The notes under the pieces were generated by a model. That model made no database searches. It was given only the letters and a program-made list of their open reading frames with translations, and was not told where the DNA came from. A stretch of 64,000 bases of DNA from Pseudoduganella rivuli (GTDB lineage Bacteria; Pseudomonadota; Gammaproteobacteria; Burkholderiales; Burkholderiaceae_D). Position numbers and translations under genes: made by a program. Shown in pieces: positions 45,713-54,592 of this stretch (positions within the stretch are counted from its first letter, which is position 1; each line of letters opens with the position of its first letter). The stretch spans positions 226,760 to 290,759 of the forward strand of contig NZ_WKJJ01000010.1 in assembly GCF_009674485.1 (NCBI RefSeq), read 5' to 3'.

Positions 45713-45761
45713 AGTAACTCTATAGATCTATCATTTTCACACAGTAACATAGAGTTACTGT
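45713..45761. promoter_or_regulatory. Operator region of the island repressor
   Basis: AGTAACTCTAT (45713-45723) and ATAGAGTTACT (45749-45759) are perfect 11-bp inverted arms. Inside, ACAGTAAC-N5-GTTACTGT (45741-45761) is a second perfect dyad sharing the GTTACT half-site. The half-site therefore occurs three times in the divergent promoter, as expected for a repressor with multiple operators. Confidence 0.75.
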
Positions 45762-45788
45762 AAGCTATTCCCCAGATGCAACTTCCCG

Positions 45789-46148
45789 ATGAAACCAAGA
45801 ATGAAATCTGTGTCAGCGGTACTTCTAGCTGCGGCGCTCGCTGCGCCGACCTCTTCTATGGGGCAGGCGCAGAAGGCGTCAGCCACGATCTTACGATTCG
45901 TTGAGATTGTCGAAGTTCAGCCCCAGTACGTACGCGTGCCATGCGATAAGTGCGGCCCCCTGCCTGACCTTCGCTTTACAGGAACAAAGTTCACGTACCG
46001 CTGCGATGGTGATTTGTACGAAAACTGGACCGCATCGCCGCTTCAAGTCGGCTTAAAGGTTCAAGTTGCCGGATGTGGAAATCTCGTGGTCACGAAAGAT
46101 CGTAAAGCAGTAGTCGAAGGTCGAGAAAACACTGATAGTAAGCAGTGA
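45789..46148 (+). CDS. Small exported protein
   Basis: 119 residues (an internal start at 45801 is possible) with a signal peptide (MKSVSAVLLAAALAAPTSSMGQA). The mature part of about 90 residues has four cysteines (PCDKCG, YRCDGD, AGCGN), probably forming two disulfides, and beta-rich sequence. Family not recognised. It is the gene directly controlled by the divergent repressor-type operator. Confidence 0.65.
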   Translation: MKPRMKSVSAVLLAAALAAPTSSMGQAQKASATILRFVEIVEVQPQYVRVPCDKCGPLPDLRFTGTKFTYRCDGDLYENWTASPLQVGLKVQVAGCGNLVVTKDRKAVVEGRENTDSKQ

Positions 46149-46182
46149 ATATTTACTTCAAGCCAAATGGGATGAAAGATCA

Positions 46183-46518
46183 ATGAATACACATCAAATG
46201 TTACCGGAGCATATCCGCGCAAGTCTGTCCAGTTACAGCGAACATAAGCAATGCACTTGTCTTCAATGCGGATATGGAGGAATGATGGGTGTCCGACGCA
46301 AGGTGAGAAAGCATAATCGTACCAAAACAACCTTAACAGGTATCGCAGTTTTTGGGGCTCTGCTTGCAGTGGAGTTGAGCAACCAGATGAAGGGAGCACC
46401 TGGCTTCCTTCCATGGTGGGTGTACGGCCTTTTAGGAGCCGGGTTTGCAGCATACGATTCTGTAAATCACTTATTTCTTGAATGCCCTAATTGCAACACG
46501 GAGCTCTCTTTGAATTAA
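46183..46518 (+). CDS. Zinc-ribbon membrane protein
   Basis: 111 residues. One CxxC pair near the N-terminus (CTCLQCGYGG) and another at the C-terminus (CPNCNTEL) could join as a zinc ribbon, with two hydrophobic segments between (about 52-68 and 77-95). The zinc site would form from both ends on the same membrane face. It follows the exported-protein gene in the same direction. Family not recognised. Confidence 0.65.
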   Translation: MNTHQMLPEHIRASLSSYSEHKQCTCLQCGYGGMMGVRRKVRKHNRTKTTLTGIAVFGALLAVELSNQMKGAPGFLPWWVYGLLGAGFAAYDSVNHLFLECPNCNTELSLN

Positions 46519-46556
46519 ACAAATGCCGATGGTTTCTTTGAAAAGAGGATAAAACC

Positions 46557-46847
46557 ATGAAATGCCCAATGTGCCGCTCCGATATATCTATATCAGCTCA
46601 GGTGTGCCCATTCTGCCGTAGCAATCTCAGCGAGTACTATACCGAACATGGCGCCGACGTATCCGGACTTGAGCCATTTTTTGGTTTCATCGTAAAATGG
46701 TTCGCTTATACGCTCGTGTTCTTCATCTCTACGGCCCTTGTTATTCAACTGCTAATTGGACCAAGCTCAGAAACATGGATATTGTACGACCTTCTCGGAT
46801 GTGCTATCGCTGCGGCCGTATATCATAAAAAGCTACCAGAATTTTAG
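46557..46847 (+). CDS. Second zinc-ribbon membrane protein
   Basis: 96 residues: an N-terminal zinc ribbon (CPMCRSDISISAQVCPFC) and two hydrophobic segments (about 43-67 and 74-90). Such double-zinc-ribbon membrane proteins are common but functionally undefined. It follows a related-looking gene by 38 bp, so the two may be co-expressed. Confidence 0.7.
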   Translation: MKCPMCRSDISISAQVCPFCRSNLSEYYTEHGADVSGLEPFFGFIVKWFAYTLVFFISTALVIQLLIGPSSETWILYDLLGCAIAAAVYHKKLPEF

Positions 46848-46858
46848 AACTGAAAGCC

Positions 46859-47188
46859 TTAGGGTGAGTGGAATGAAAGAGCGATTCGCGTAAATCTCGA
46901 ATCATCATCAGGGCCAATGAGAAATTTCGTCAGCCTCTTATAATCTTCATCATTGGAGTGGCATTCGACGTCGACAAAAATCTCACCTTGATACGAGGAG
47001 TAGCCAGAAATACTAGGATCGTCGCCGCACTCTTGAAATGGAATGCCCGCCAGTTCTAACCAAGAGAGAAGGTATTTTCTGACTGGGTTTTTTGAGTATT
47101 TTGATCCAGCTCCGGGGAACGACAAAAGCAAAACTCGTCTCTTTTTCTCTTGAGCTATTTCATCAATAGTAGGTAACAGAGTTGGCAT
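46859..47188 (-). CDS. Unidentified small protein
   Basis: 109 residues without membrane spans or recognisable motifs; mixed composition with SFPGAGSKYSKNPVRKYLLSWLELAGIPFQECG and several acidic stretches. Convergent with the zinc-ribbon gene (11 bp) and in the same direction as the integrase. Function unknown. Confidence 0.55.
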   Translation of the reverse strand: MPTLLPTIDEIAQEKKRRVLLLSFPGAGSKYSKNPVRKYLLSWLELAGIPFQECGDDPSISGYSSYQGEIFVDVECHSNDEDYKRLTKFLIGPDDDSRFTRIALSFHSP

Positions 47189-47303
47189 AGTTAATCCTCA
47201 TAAAAATGTATTTATCAGAATAACCAATGCCCCTCTAAGCAAAATCTATTGCTGCACGGTGTTGCGTCAGCAATGTGAAATAGCTGCCTCCCCTTATGAT
47301 ATT

Positions 47304-47338
47304 TCGTATAACACCCCGTACCTACAGGTGTTATACGA
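47304..47338. repeat. 12-bp inverted repeat at the integrase 3' end
   Basis: TCGTATAACACC and GGTGTTATACGA are perfect inverted arms separated by 11 nt, ending 9 bp before the integrase stop codon side. It could be a terminator for the integrase transcript (no T-run) or a recombinase core site; arm length and spacing resemble tyrosine-recombinase crossover regions. Confidence 0.5.
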
Positions 47339-47347
47339 TCTTCTCAG

Positions 47348-48505
47348 TTATCTATTTACGAGCGAATCAGCCTGCAAAGAATCGATCAAGCTTACAGCTT
47401 TCCTACTTGCATCATTAGGTGCCAAATGCGCATAACGCTGTGTCATCTTTGAGTCGCTGTGGCCAAGTAACACCGAGACTTCAAACAAGCTGATTCCATT
47501 TTTCACCAGCTTACTTGCATACGAATGTCGCAGCGTGTGCATAGTGACCTTTCCACCCTTGTCACGAACCACGTTCTCATCATTTAAGCCAGCACGATCC
47601 ATAGCTTTCTTGATCGCCTGGGCCGCGTAACCCCGTGCCTTCCCTACCTTGTTCTCGAAAACATATCTGGCATCTGGTAGTCTCTCGGCAAATCGACGAG
47701 TCATCACTTCGCGCAGACGATTTGTCATGTACAACACATCTTCATTGTTCACCTTGCTGCGGTAGATACTGAGAGTTCCGGCTTCCAAGTCAATGCAAGA
47801 CCAAGGGATGTTCGCAGCTTCAGAATAGCGGCAACCCGTATCTAGCAGCATGATTACAAGGTCATAATTGTCCTGAACATTTCGCTGCATCTCAGGTGTG
47901 CGCTCCTCAACAGACTTTAGACCGCTCCTAATGATTTTTGGATCCAACTCCCGCAGCAATGCAGCCTCATCATTTGAATCAAGGTAGCGCAGACGATAGG
48001 ACGTCTTCAATTGAGGAAACACTACATCGCGTGCAGTCTTATAGCCGAGCTTTTGCATTTCACGTAGTGTTGACCTTATCAATCCTATTTCATGCTTGAT
48101 CGTGGCAGGTTTATCGCCTTCCGCTCTACGTTTCGCGACTAATCGCTCAACGTGTTTAGTTTGAATCTCATGTAAAAGTAGATTTGTAGGTAATCCATAG
48201 CACGGATAGTCCTTTTTTGATTTCGAATCTCGTTTGCTGCCAAACATCTTGCGAGAAATCGACTCCATGCCACGATAGTAAGAAAACTGTTTACGGGGCT
48301 CCAGGTAGCGTAATACAGCGTCACGCAACGAAACCTCTTCCGCTTCGCCTAGAAAAGTCTCGCTGTGAATTTTGTTTCGCATTTCGCGCTCAACTTGCAG
48401 CGCTTTAGTCTTGTTAGCCGTTCCCGTGCTACCCACATATTTCTTGTTTTTTACCTGAAAAGCATAATACCAATTAGAGCTATTATCTCTCTTGTGCAAA
48501 CCCAC
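47348..48505 (-). CDS. Tyrosine recombinase (phage-type integrase)
   Basis: 385 residues. N-terminal arm-binding/SAM-like region, then the catalytic domain with Arg in LDTGCRYSEA, Lys region after SIYRSK, HTLRHSYAS (His-x-x-Arg), LLGHSD (His) and the nucleophile Tyr in MTQRYAHL. It would integrate and excise the element. Its position between a repressor and a replication gene indicates the mobile core of the island. It is not next to either island end, suggesting further modules were added on both sides. Confidence 0.95.
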   Translation of the reverse strand: MGLHKRDNSSNWYYAFQVKNKKYVGSTGTANKTKALQVEREMRNKIHSETFLGEAEEVSLRDAVLRYLEPRKQFSYYRGMESISRKMFGSKRDSKSKKDYPCYGLPTNLLLHEIQTKHVERLVAKRRAEGDKPATIKHEIGLIRSTLREMQKLGYKTARDVVFPQLKTSYRLRYLDSNDEAALLRELDPKIIRSGLKSVEERTPEMQRNVQDNYDLVIMLLDTGCRYSEAANIPWSCIDLEAGTLSIYRSKVNNEDVLYMTNRLREVMTRRFAERLPDARYVFENKVGKARGYAAQAIKKAMDRAGLNDENVVRDKGGKVTMHTLRHSYASKLVKNGISLFEVSVLLGHSDSKMTQRYAHLAPNDASRKAVSLIDSLQADSLVNR

Positions 48506-48987
48506 AATCTTCTCCGTCGAATCAATATAAACAGCTACATCATCAGCTATTTATATTCCTAGTTCAACGGAGGTATTTCACCCACAATTCAAATAATACT
48601 TCATAGATCTTCATAAGAAATTAAAACTCTACGGGGGATTCAATATTGTCAAATAAACCACTCTCCAGATTGGCCCAGATGAAGTTACAACGAGGCTGGC
48701 CATACCCATGGAGCTTTAAACTTTGTATGGTCACCATAAGCCTGTAATCGCGTCTGCCTAGAATGCGCCATCAAAAACAAAAAAATAATTGCTTTTAAAG
48801 CATCAAATCAAGCAATTTCTACACCATTTTAATATTAATATGACAACTTAATTGTTAAAAAACAATCAAGATGAACGCTGGCGAGACCATTGCCCCTATA
48901 TTGGCCCATACCACTTATCCAGTGTCCCTAGCGCAATGAAGGCTTCCAGTGGCTATGACATACGCTGGCCGTAAAAGGGTGAGAGAC
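48506..48987. other. Gene-free AT-rich stretch upstream of the integrase
   Basis: 482 bp with no convincing gene on either strand. It contains a 13-nt palindrome TATGGT-C-ACCATA (48726-48738) and a nearby CCATAC/GTATGG pair. As the region next to an integrase start, it is the natural place for its promoter and for attP arm sites, but I cannot point to them. Confidence 0.5.
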
Positions 48988-49758
48988 TCATACGATTTCA
49001 AATACGTTGCTCACGGAATTTGCAATTTGCATCCGCGCTTTCTTCAACCTTTGGCTAACCAGCGTTGTCATCTTTCTCCGTTTTTCCTCGCCAAGTTTAT
49101 CTTGCTCCTTCGAGTTTGTAACGTTGCGAAGACCAGATTTGAAAAATCCATCTAATGCAAGTTGTTCACCAATCTTCCACAAAGGCCAATCGGGATGCTT
49201 CTGGCGCATATCGTAGATGCGTAATCGTTCTTCCAATTTATCAAGCTGCGGATAGCCATTGAATCTGTACTTCGCTTCGCTAACATATTGTGGCCGTCCT
49301 CCGATGTTTCCCGGAAATCGAGCATCTAAAAGCAGAGAGAATTGATAAATTATTTCCTGCTTTGATAAATTTCTTTTTCCTAATCGGATCGGGACGGCTA
49401 CGACCATGGTATCGCTCAAGTTAATTTTCTCCAACTGGGCCGCATCTCGTATTTCACCCAGATCGTCCTGAACATGTGGTTCTCGGAAGAGAGCATCGCC
49501 GTGTTGAAAAAACCATTCCTCGAAGTCATCCGTCCGAACGTCTCCCCAATCCAGATACAGAGCAGCGTACTCCCCCTCACCACCACGCTCGCAGCAAGCC
49601 TTGTAACCAGCATGACGCTTTAAATGCTGGAACCACCAGTAGTACGGACTCGTTTTGGGTTGCGGGTTGTCTCCGTAAACGTCTGGGTAGCCGTACAGAT
49701 ATGGCGACGGACCTTCGTTCAGTTCGCGGTCAACGTCATTGAATGGTTCTGCTAACAC
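48988..49758 (-). CDS. Unidentified mobile-core protein
   Basis: 256 residues from a GTG at 49758 with GGAG 9 bases upstream; longer in-frame starts exist but lack ribosome sites. Segments: YPDVYGDNPQPKTSPYYWWFQHLKRHAGYKACCERG near the N-terminus and a basic, helical C-terminus (KLEERLRIYDMRQKHPDWPLWKIGEQLAL) that could bind DNA. It is divergent from the gene at 49951 and shares orientation with the integrase. Not recognised. Confidence 0.6.
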   Translation of the reverse strand: MLAEPFNDVDRELNEGPSPYLYGYPDVYGDNPQPKTSPYYWWFQHLKRHAGYKACCERGGEGEYAALYLDWGDVRTDDFEEWFFQHGDALFREPHVQDDLGEIRDAAQLEKINLSDTMVVAVPIRLGKRNLSKQEIIYQFSLLLDARFPGNIGGRPQYVSEAKYRFNGYPQLDKLEERLRIYDMRQKHPDWPLWKIGEQLALDGFFKSGLRNVTNSKEQDKLGEEKRRKMTTLVSQRLKKARMQIANSVSNVFEIV

Positions 49759-49950
49759 TTTAACTACTCCAGATAAGTTGTAGATTTTCTCGCAGCGTCG
49801 TCGCTGGCACAGTAGATGGGTCAAGACAATATGCACACGTCGTGGAAATCGGCCGGTTTTCACAACAAAAAAGTACTAGATGATGCCGCTCAATGTCGAT
49901 GCGGCGCAACTCCAAACTTTCTGCGCATTGCAGAAAATGAAAGATTACAA

Positions 49951-50682
49951 ATGACTGACTTCGCAACCCAAGACACCGCTGTTATCGCTGCCACTGTTGC
50001 TCCTACCGTGGACGCTAACACCATCGAACCAACTGTAAAAACTCATGTACCAAGTATACAAATCGTCGACGCTATCGCCGCACCGCCCCAGCTCGAAAAC
50101 CAGCCCCGGCAGCCACTCAGCGATGTAGTGAAATCCAAGCAGGAGGAACGCCGTGACCTGTTCGCGTTGGTGGATACTATCCGCTGCTTCGTCGAATCGC
50201 ACTGTGCGGAAGCAGCTAACAAAAGCTACAGCGAAATATACAACGGTACGTTTGACGTGCGCTTCGATAGCCCGGACGAAGTGACACCCAAGACCATCAA
50301 TGCGTTGCTATCGAAGGGCGTTGTGTTCTTCTTCCCCTGCAATATCAATCAGTATCCGTGGCTGAAGAAATACTGCAAGCAAGACGGGGGCATCAACTTG
50401 TCCGCGCTGTGCACGCGCAAAAACCGCCCGGCAAACATCAACGACACAGACTGGACTTCACTCATGAGCATGTGGGCGGCGGTTTCTACCGTGCTGCATG
50501 TGAAAGGGATCGATCCGATCTACGCGGTGTTCACTGAAGCACTGCGGTCGTTCGGACACGGCGGCCCAAAGATTAACCGGAAGCTCGGCGGTGACCTGGC
50601 AGCCATGCAAGGCAATCAAGCACCGATGCAGGACGTGTTGAAAAAATTGATTTCATTGCTGGAAGTCCTTCCTAACGACTAA
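49951..50682 (+). CDS. Unidentified protein preceding the replication gene
   Basis: 243 residues from the ATG at 49951; upstream in-frame codons run into AT-poor sequence without a ribosome site. The first 55 residues are low-complexity (Ala/Thr/Val/Pro-rich), followed by a globular region (RRDLFALVDTIRCFVESHCAEAANKSYSEIYNGTFDVRF...WTSLMSMWAAVSTVLHVKG). It is 55 bp ahead of the primase-helicase gene on the same strand, so it is probably a replication accessory protein. Confidence 0.6.
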   Translation: MTDFATQDTAVIAATVAPTVDANTIEPTVKTHVPSIQIVDAIAAPPQLENQPRQPLSDVVKSKQEERRDLFALVDTIRCFVESHCAEAANKSYSEIYNGTFDVRFDSPDEVTPKTINALLSKGVVFFFPCNINQYPWLKKYCKQDGGINLSALCTRKNRPANINDTDWTSLMSMWAAVSTVLHVKGIDPIYAVFTEALRSFGHGGPKINRKLGGDLAAMQGNQAPMQDVLKKLISLLEVLPND

Positions 50683-50737
50683 TAAAAATCGGCGTTGATT
50701 CGTCTTCGAAGCAACGCCATCAAAAATGGGGGATTTT

Positions 50738-53572
50738 ATGAAGATCGCAATCCACACGAAAATCGATTTCAAACCGAAGAGCGATGACAAAGCTTCATTC
50801 ATTTCATTAGCGAATGATTTCAAAAACTACGACCTTAGTATCGAAGAAATTGCCTACCATATCGGATTGGGTCACGCTTTTTGCTCACAACATAATGGCC
50901 GCAGATGTGAAGCTAACTTCATCGCATCCAGCGTTATCGGAGTAGACATCGATGGCGGAATGCGAATAGAAGATGCATTAGAGCATCCCTTCGTAAAAAA
51001 GTATGGAGGGATCATCTATCACACGTGGAGTAGCACTGAGGAAGAAAATCGTTTTCGCATCGTTTTCTTCTGCATGAATCCAATTACGAACGCGCAAACC
51101 ATGCGGCATGCATTAGTAGGGGCAATTCGTCTTTTAGGTGGTGATGGAGCTTGCAAAGATGCATGCCGAATGTTTTATGGCAACAAAAAAACAGTGCCTA
51201 TCGTGCTGGGCAACGTACTCTCCGAAGATGCGCTAAATGAAATTATCGCACTAGGAAAAGATAAAAGTGATCGCCCAGAGAAAATCCACAACGACTTTAA
51301 AAAGGCACCTCCCTTTGTTTCCCATCCTCCGAGCGAGTTTGAAACAGTTCAGCTATTCAAGACGGCATCTGGACAGCTAGGTAATCTATCCGAACTAATA
51401 AAAGGTACTCGCCTCTTTTGCCCTGCTCACGAAGATAATAATGCAAGCGCATTTGTAACTGAGTCAAGGCATGGGGTAAAAGGAATTCACTGCAGCACAT
51501 GCGTAAAAACATTTTGGACAAAAACTGAAAATCTCAAATTCTTAAGCGAATATGACTTCAATGCCATTGATCATGATTTAAATTATATAGAATTCGAAGA
51601 AAGCCAGGATAACCAGTTCTACGCAACAAAACATGCAGAGTTCTTCAATAATGATGAGCGGGTAGTTCAACCTCGAAGAAATAGTCGTTTGGGAAGCATC
51701 AAGCTTGAAGAAGGTATTCTGCTGGTACGTAGCCCTATGGGCACAGGAAAAACTCACGAAATTAAGAGTCTTGTCCATGAGTGCAAACAAGAAAATTTAT
51801 CCGTCTTGCTGCTCTCTCATCGACGCACATTGATCTTTTCATCAGCAAAACGAATTGGTCTTGATTCCTATCTTGATGAAGCTGGAAACAAAGTAGTACC
51901 CTCACGGTATTACGCAATTTGTGTGGATAGCATCCCTCGTCTCATCAATTTAAGAACGCATCATTATGATGTAGTTCTCATTGACGAATCCGAGCAGGTT
52001 TTTTCGCACATCACCTCAGATACGTTAGGACGCAACCGCCGCAATGCGTTTCTGATGATGCAACGGCTCATTGAAAAGGCCAGTACTATTATCGCATGTG
52101 ATGCTGATCTTGGTTATCTTACACTTTCCTCGTTAGGAAATGCACGTGGAGGAGAAATGCCAAGGAAGTTCTATATCAATCGTTATCAGCACCCGAGTCG
52201 ATCAATCGAAATCTACGAAAATGAAAATCACCTGCTTAGCGATCTTATCAAATCAATTAAAAGAGGTGGGAAATACTATGTATGCAGCAATTCAAAAGAC
52301 AAGGCCGAAGAATTAGCTCAAGCAATTTTAAATTCTGTAGGCCCCGAGTGCAAAATCAAGGTGATCACTTCTGACACCACAAAAAACTCAGAAACAAGGG
52401 AATTTGTTGACAATATTGTGGAGGAAATTCTTCACTATGACGTAACTATTTCATCGCCATCTCTCGGAACAGGCATCGACGTTAGTTTTCCTAACGACGA
52501 ACAAATTATTGACGGCGTATATGGTTTCTTTTATGCAAATATTACGACTCACTTTGATATTGATCAGCAATTGGGCCGTGTCAGGAATCCGAAATATGTA
52601 AAAGCATGGGTGTCTCCGCAGAGATTCAATTTTGAAACGGAACCTGATGTCATTAAGCGAACGATAGTAGAGAACGGAGAATTTTCTGATATCACGATTA
52701 GTTATGACAATAACGATTTCATGACATTTGATATGAATGACGATCTACTGTGTCATTTTGCCGAAGTGCGCTCACTTCAAAACGCATCAAAAAATAACTT
52801 GAAAGAAAATTTCATTAAGCATAAAACTTACAACGGATGGGAAGTGCGCAACGTGTACAAAGATGAGGCCGCTGCGGAATGCGGAGGCGCCTTACGAAAG
52901 ATAGCGAAAGTCGACATCAAGAAATTACGCAGTAGGGACATTCTAGACGCAGAAAAGATCGATCATTCGGAAGCGATACGTATCGAAAATTTCAAATCCA
53001 ATGATCCGTCAGAGAGGGCAAAACTTGAAAAATTTTTCCTGGAGAAATTTTATGGTGAAGCGGCAACAGAAAAACTGATCGCCTTGGATGACTTCGGCAA
53101 ATACCGCCCAAAAATCGAATTGCTTTCCAATTACATCCAGCATGTTAAAAATTTCTCGGCGCCGAATGAGAATACCATGAACCTTGATGATGAAAAATTG
53201 ACGTTGATTTTCAAATTGTTGAATACTGCGAAGCTGGTTGATGATTCTGGAAATTTCATTGATGGGAAAATCATTGATAACCGTGATTTGAATGATTTCA
53301 AGACAGTGGTGCTTTCCGCAAACCAGCGCATAAAAGAACTTCTAGGGATTTCTGTCCGCAAGGATTTCGATACTAAACCCATGAAATTACTCGGCGACAT
53401 CTTAAAAGAGATGGGATTAGGCTGGAATAACACCTTCAAGAAAGTGATCAATTCTCGGGCTGTGACATTTTATGCAGTTGACTATGGTCATTATCAATGG
53501 GCAAGGCAGATAGCTGACAACAGGATTAAACAACGGCAATCGTGGGGAGAAAGCTTTATTTCAAGCTCATAG
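50738..53572 (+). CDS. Primase-helicase replication protein (CyRepA1-like)
   Basis: 944 residues from the ATG at 50738, selected because GGGGGA lies 5 bases before it (the ATG at 50726 overlaps that site). N-terminal primase-polymerase (AEP-like) signature: VIGVDIDGG (about 67-74), YHTWSS and NRFRIVFF. A zinc-finger-like stretch follows (CPAHED...CSTC, about 228-255), then an SF2-type helicase with Walker A MGTGKTH (about 334-340), DESE (416-419), and a GTGIDV helicase motif near residue 580. This matches the plasmid replication protein family CyRepA1, recalled from memory. It would initiate replication of the element. Confidence 0.8.
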   Translation: MKIAIHTKIDFKPKSDDKASFISLANDFKNYDLSIEEIAYHIGLGHAFCSQHNGRRCEANFIASSVIGVDIDGGMRIEDALEHPFVKKYGGIIYHTWSSTEEENRFRIVFFCMNPITNAQTMRHALVGAIRLLGGDGACKDACRMFYGNKKTVPIVLGNVLSEDALNEIIALGKDKSDRPEKIHNDFKKAPPFVSHPPSEFETVQLFKTASGQLGNLSELIKGTRLFCPAHEDNNASAFVTESRHGVKGIHCSTCVKTFWTKTENLKFLSEYDFNAIDHDLNYIEFEESQDNQFYATKHAEFFNNDERVVQPRRNSRLGSIKLEEGILLVRSPMGTGKTHEIKSLVHECKQENLSVLLLSHRRTLIFSSAKRIGLDSYLDEAGNKVVPSRYYAICVDSIPRLINLRTHHYDVVLIDESEQVFSHITSDTLGRNRRNAFLMMQRLIEKASTIIACDADLGYLTLSSLGNARGGEMPRKFYINRYQHPSRSIEIYENENHLLSDLIKSIKRGGKYYVCSNSKDKAEELAQAILNSVGPECKIKVITSDTTKNSETREFVDNIVEEILHYDVTISSPSLGTGIDVSFPNDEQIIDGVYGFFYANITTHFDIDQQLGRVRNPKYVKAWVSPQRFNFETEPDVIKRTIVENGEFSDITISYDNNDFMTFDMNDDLLCHFAEVRSLQNASKNNLKENFIKHKTYNGWEVRNVYKDEAAAECGGALRKIAKVDIKKLRSRDILDAEKIDHSEAIRIENFKSNDPSERAKLEKFFLEKFYGEAATEKLIALDDFGKYRPKIELLSNYIQHVKNFSAPNENTMNLDDEKLTLIFKLLNTAKLVDDSGNFIDGKIIDNRDLNDFKTVVLSANQRIKELLGISVRKDFDTKPMKLLGDILKEMGLGWNNTFKKVINSRAVTFYAVDYGHYQWARQIADNRIKQRQSWGESFISSS

Positions 53573-53616
53573 AATTAGCCAAGAAACAATAAGTTCTTTT
53601 AGTAAAAGAAGAGGTT

Positions 53617-53669
53617 CGGACAACAGATGGAAGTAGTTTTATTAAGTGATAGGAAGCATTTGTTGTCCG
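53617..53669. repeat. Structured inverted repeat, copy 1 (left border of cargo gene)
   Basis: CGGACAACAgATG at 53617-53629 pairs with CATtTGTTGTCCG at 53657-53669 (12 of 13 bp), enclosing a 27-nt centre that includes AAGTGATAGGA. A second copy with identical arms and the same AAGTGATAGGA block lies at 54501-54555. Together they bracket one gene. Confidence 0.8.
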
Positions 53670-53705
53670 CGTACATTTAAATTCAACATTAAGAAGGTCA
53701 TAGGC

Positions 53706-54470
53706 ATGCCAAAAGCAATAGCAAAAAAATTGAAAGAGATGAAAGATCCGAATTATCTGAGCGGCCGGGAAGATGTAGGGGAAAGTTTTGATGAATTTCG
53801 CAAGAGATTTCTCCCGCCAGAGGACGATTCCAATGAGCCAGTTAAGATAATGGTTAGGTTTTCTTCCATGGAATCGCACTTGCAGAAAAAACTTCTCTCG
53901 CTGATGCAGAGTATTCTTGATATTGGTAGGGCAGCAGAAAAGATTTATGAACAGGGTGAATCTATAGCTTTCAAAACATATTTTTGTGCGATTTTGAGCC
54001 CTACTGATCTTGTTCAAACGTTATCTAGCTTTCAATTCGTATACTATTCAGACCAGGAAGTTCCTATCGGTGCAAGCTTGTTCTGGCCAGGAAGTGGAAC
54101 AGTGTTGTCCGAGACCCACTTTACGGCTACCGGGACTATCAATCACTGCTTGCATAACGACATGGAGACGGTTAGTGAAGCTTGGGAAGAGCTTACAAAG
54201 CTTATCCGAATTTCTCTCTCAACGTGGACAGATGAAAGTGTGCAAGGACAACACGACGCAAAAACGTCTCAAGATTATTGTCTCTGGCGGGCAGATTATT
54301 CAAAAGAAATTAATGTTTTGAATAGTAAAATTGATCATGTTATTGCTGCGATGCCACAGATTGCTGAGAAAATTAATGCATGGGCAGACGCACGGAGAGA
54401 ATTGTTCATTGAACGCCAGAATTATGAAGATAATATGTATGCTACATCGGAAGACTTCGATTATCCATAG
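53706..54470 (+). CDS. Cargo gene bounded by inverted-repeat elements
   Basis: 254 residues from the ATG at 53706 with GAAGG upstream. Soluble, mixed alpha/beta: an N-terminal charged region (LPPEDDSNEPVKIMVRFSS), a central segment (SFQFVYYSDQEVPIGASLFWPGSGTVLSET) and a C-terminal helical part (KIDHVIAAMPQIAEKINAWADARRELFIERQNYED). Not recognised. The single gene plus its two border repeats (53617-54555) forms a compact unit unlike its neighbours. Confidence 0.65.
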   Translation: MPKAIAKKLKEMKDPNYLSGREDVGESFDEFRKRFLPPEDDSNEPVKIMVRFSSMESHLQKKLLSLMQSILDIGRAAEKIYEQGESIAFKTYFCAILSPTDLVQTLSSFQFVYYSDQEVPIGASLFWPGSGTVLSETHFTATGTINHCLHNDMETVSEAWEELTKLIRISLSTWTDESVQGQHDAKTSQDYCLWRADYSKEINVLNSKIDHVIAAMPQIAEKINAWADARRELFIERQNYEDNMYATSEDFDYP

Positions 54471-54500
54471 GAATCACCAATCTCCGTAATACCAATTAAT

Positions 54501-54555
54501 CCGGACAACAGAAAAACACCTTTGGTGTAAGTGATAGGAGGCATCTGTTGTCCGG
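54501..54555. repeat. Structured inverted repeat, copy 2 (right border of cargo gene)
   Basis: CCGGACAACAGA (54501-54512) and TCTGTTGTCCGG (54544-54555) are perfect 12-bp arms. The centre holds a small hairpin ACACC-TTT-GGTGT and the AAGTGATAGGAGGCA block shared with copy 1. The arms match copy 1; the inner hairpin does not. Confidence 0.82.
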
Positions 54556-54592
54556 ATACCTGCATGCTCCCACTAGGTTATGAGTCCTCAAA

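Noticed and set aside
53617..54555. Integron attC sites flanking the cargo gene
   Set aside because: The arms lack the RYYYAAC/GTTRRRY core, and no integron integrase is visible; recorded instead as a repeat-bounded cassette.
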